A DNA stretch of 16,133 nucleotides from Tieghemiomyces parasiticus. Lineage: Eukaryota > Kickxellomycota > Dimargaritomycetes > Dimargaritales > Dimargaritaceae. The notes under the pieces are model-generated. The model worked only from the letters and a program-made list of their open reading frames with translations, was not told the origin of the DNA and did not search any database. Shown here in pieces: positions 15,165-16,133 of the stretch (position 1 is the first letter of the stretch; the number at the start of each line of letters is the position of its first letter). Location: NCBI GenBank assembly GCA_027575765.1, contig JANBPT010001030.1:1-16133 (forward strand). Reading direction: 5' to 3'. The position numbers were made by a program, and so were the translations under genes.

Positions 15165-15930
15165 TTTGATGAAATCCATGCCTTATGTTTGACATGTATG
15201 CTGAGGAAGGAGCTCAGCTCACTAGAGGAAAACACACACTACACTGTCTGACCCCAATGTAGCCTTATAGATCCAAGTAGAAGGGTCATTACACCTGTGG
15301 TTGCTGCAGTAGGTGAGTACAGCAATGTTGGAAGAAATGGTGTTAGTATGGCAATGGCAAAAGCTGTAATACTAGTCATTGTTTCTTTTTTCACCCTTAG
15401 TCTATAATACCAGTAAAGAGCAGTCTACTAGAGACCACTGGGATCTAATCAACGTGTTGCACAGTAATGATACAAACTGTAAATTCATAATTGAAAAAGT
15501 ATAATCCCTAACTAACCATTGGGGTACTTACACATGGTAATGCAGCCTGCAATGGCAACATGCCCAAAAACTCAAGTCAATGGGTGACCTGGGCAGAGAC
15601 TATCTTGGTGACTAATAGCTGTGAGATGGTGCAGAAGTAAATAGGAAACAGGAATGGTGAGATTCTATCCTAATTGGGGTTGAGATAGTTAGAAAGGTTG
15701 ATTATATAAAAATATACAATCAGTATATAGTTGTAGGGCCACTGGAACAGTAAAGGGCAAATTACTACTGGTTATCTAGTAAAAAAGTGTGTAAATCATT
15801 CCGATATATCATACACCAAGTAGTATATATGTAGTATTTTCAAGGCACAGCTACCAGGCTTACTTCTTTTACAGGCAAAGTCAGCATTCCAAACTTCCTC
15901 AGAGGTCCAGTCATAGAAGTGATAAGAAAT
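15165..15930. other. Non-coding interval before tRNA-Val
   Basis: No gene, RNA or repeat is supported. It is AT-rich toward the end, with very few CpG (for example near 15461 and 15802). Confidence 0.5.
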
Positions 15931-15949
15931 TCAAAAAAAAAATATACTT

Positions 15950-16023
15950 TGATTCCAGCCGGATTCGAACCGGCGACCGTCTGTATGTTAGACAGACGTG
16001 ATAACCGACTACACCATGGAATC
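15950..16023 (-). tRNA. tRNA-Val (anticodon AAC)
   Basis: This is a complete cloverleaf on the minus strand: acceptor GATTCCA/TGGAATC fully paired, discriminator A (15950), D arm GTG...CAC, anticodon stem TCTGT/ACAGA around CTAACAT giving AAC, and T arm GCCGG-TTCGAAT-CCGGC. A long T-run follows on the minus strand (complement of the A-run 15933-15942). No intron and no encoded CCA. Unlike the other two tRNA genes here, no LTR is seen within the 110 bp available upstream. Confidence 0.94.
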
Positions 16024-16133
16024 ATCTCTTTCTTATTACCCCCATTTTTCGCCCGCTTTCGGATTTTCGCACGCGTTTTCCTCGCTAACCGCCGATTCAA
16101 CCGCCTGACAAGTGGGTATCCCCGAAACGTGCT
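16024..16133. other. CpG-containing upstream flank of tRNA-Val
   Basis: This short stretch has many CpG (TTTCGCCCGC, TTCGGATTTTCGCACGCG, CCTCGC, CCGCCGATTC), in contrast with the near CpG-free DNA to the left. It is not similar to the LTRs. It may begin an unmethylated or gene-bearing region beyond the window. Confidence 0.5.

Noticed and set aside
15840..16100. An 86-codon open frame covering tRNA-Val
   Set aside because: It runs through the tRNA gene and its terminator; it is a chance frame.
1..16133. CRISPR array, prokaryotic operon, phage or riboswitch
   Set aside because: No regularly spaced direct repeats, no Shine-Dalgarno-led gene clusters and no bacterial-type genes; all RNA genes and the retrotransposon are eukaryotic in type.

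Overview
The window looks like a repeat-rich, gene-poor stretch of a eukaryotic nuclear genome, most likely fungal. The evidence is dispersed single 5S rRNA genes, three eukaryotic-type tRNA genes ending in T-runs, one nearly complete Ty3/gypsy (Metaviridae-type) LTR retrotransposon, a solo LTR of the same family, and several non-autonomous repeats. I found no host protein-coding gene I could defend. The species cannot be named from this sequence; an early-diverging fungus is only a guess.

Layout. (1) About 65-2055 is the left arm of a large inverted repeat. It holds a 5S rRNA gene (894-1010, +) and a 133-bp MITE-like insertion (495-627). Its inner end is half of a fold-back repeat (1650-2470). 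(2) A solo LTR (2501-2830) with a perfect 4-bp target duplication lies 9 bp upstream of tRNA-Gln(CTG) (2840-2912). (3) 2913-6420 is non-coding and almost free of CpG (two by eye up to 6318). It contains three more copies of the MITE-like family and a broken third copy of the arm repeat. (4) tRNA-Thr(CGT) (6500-6571, -) is followed at 6583-11676 by the full retrotransposon on the minus strand: 5' LTR, primer site, gag, a -1 frameshift signal, pol (PR-RT-RH-IN plus a chromodomain-like tail), polypurine tract, 3' LTR. (5) 11677-12640 holds diverged repeats. (6) About 12640-14490 is the right arm, with a second 5S gene (13667-13783, -) and an empty site for the MITE. (7) The rest is non-coding apart from one MITE relative, up to tRNA-Val(AAC) (15950-16023, -) and a short CpG-containing flank.

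How the parts work together. Both LTR insertions lie 9-11 bp upstream of a tRNA gene, in the same orientation as it. This is the arrangement produced by elements, such as yeast Ty3, that target RNA polymerase III start sites. Gag is intact and ends at a textbook -1 frameshift signal (GGGAAAC, 6-nt spacer, 11-bp stem). Pol stays in one frame but carries five in-frame stops and an Asp-to-Asn change in the RT active site, so this copy is dead.

The broadest signal is CpG decay. The two 332-bp LTRs differ at 16 sites. At 14 of them the tRNA-proximal 3' LTR keeps CG where the distal 5' LTR has TG or CA. CpG density falls along the element away from the tRNA and is close to zero in the flanks. This suggests CpG methylation and deamination across the region, with protection near Pol III genes.
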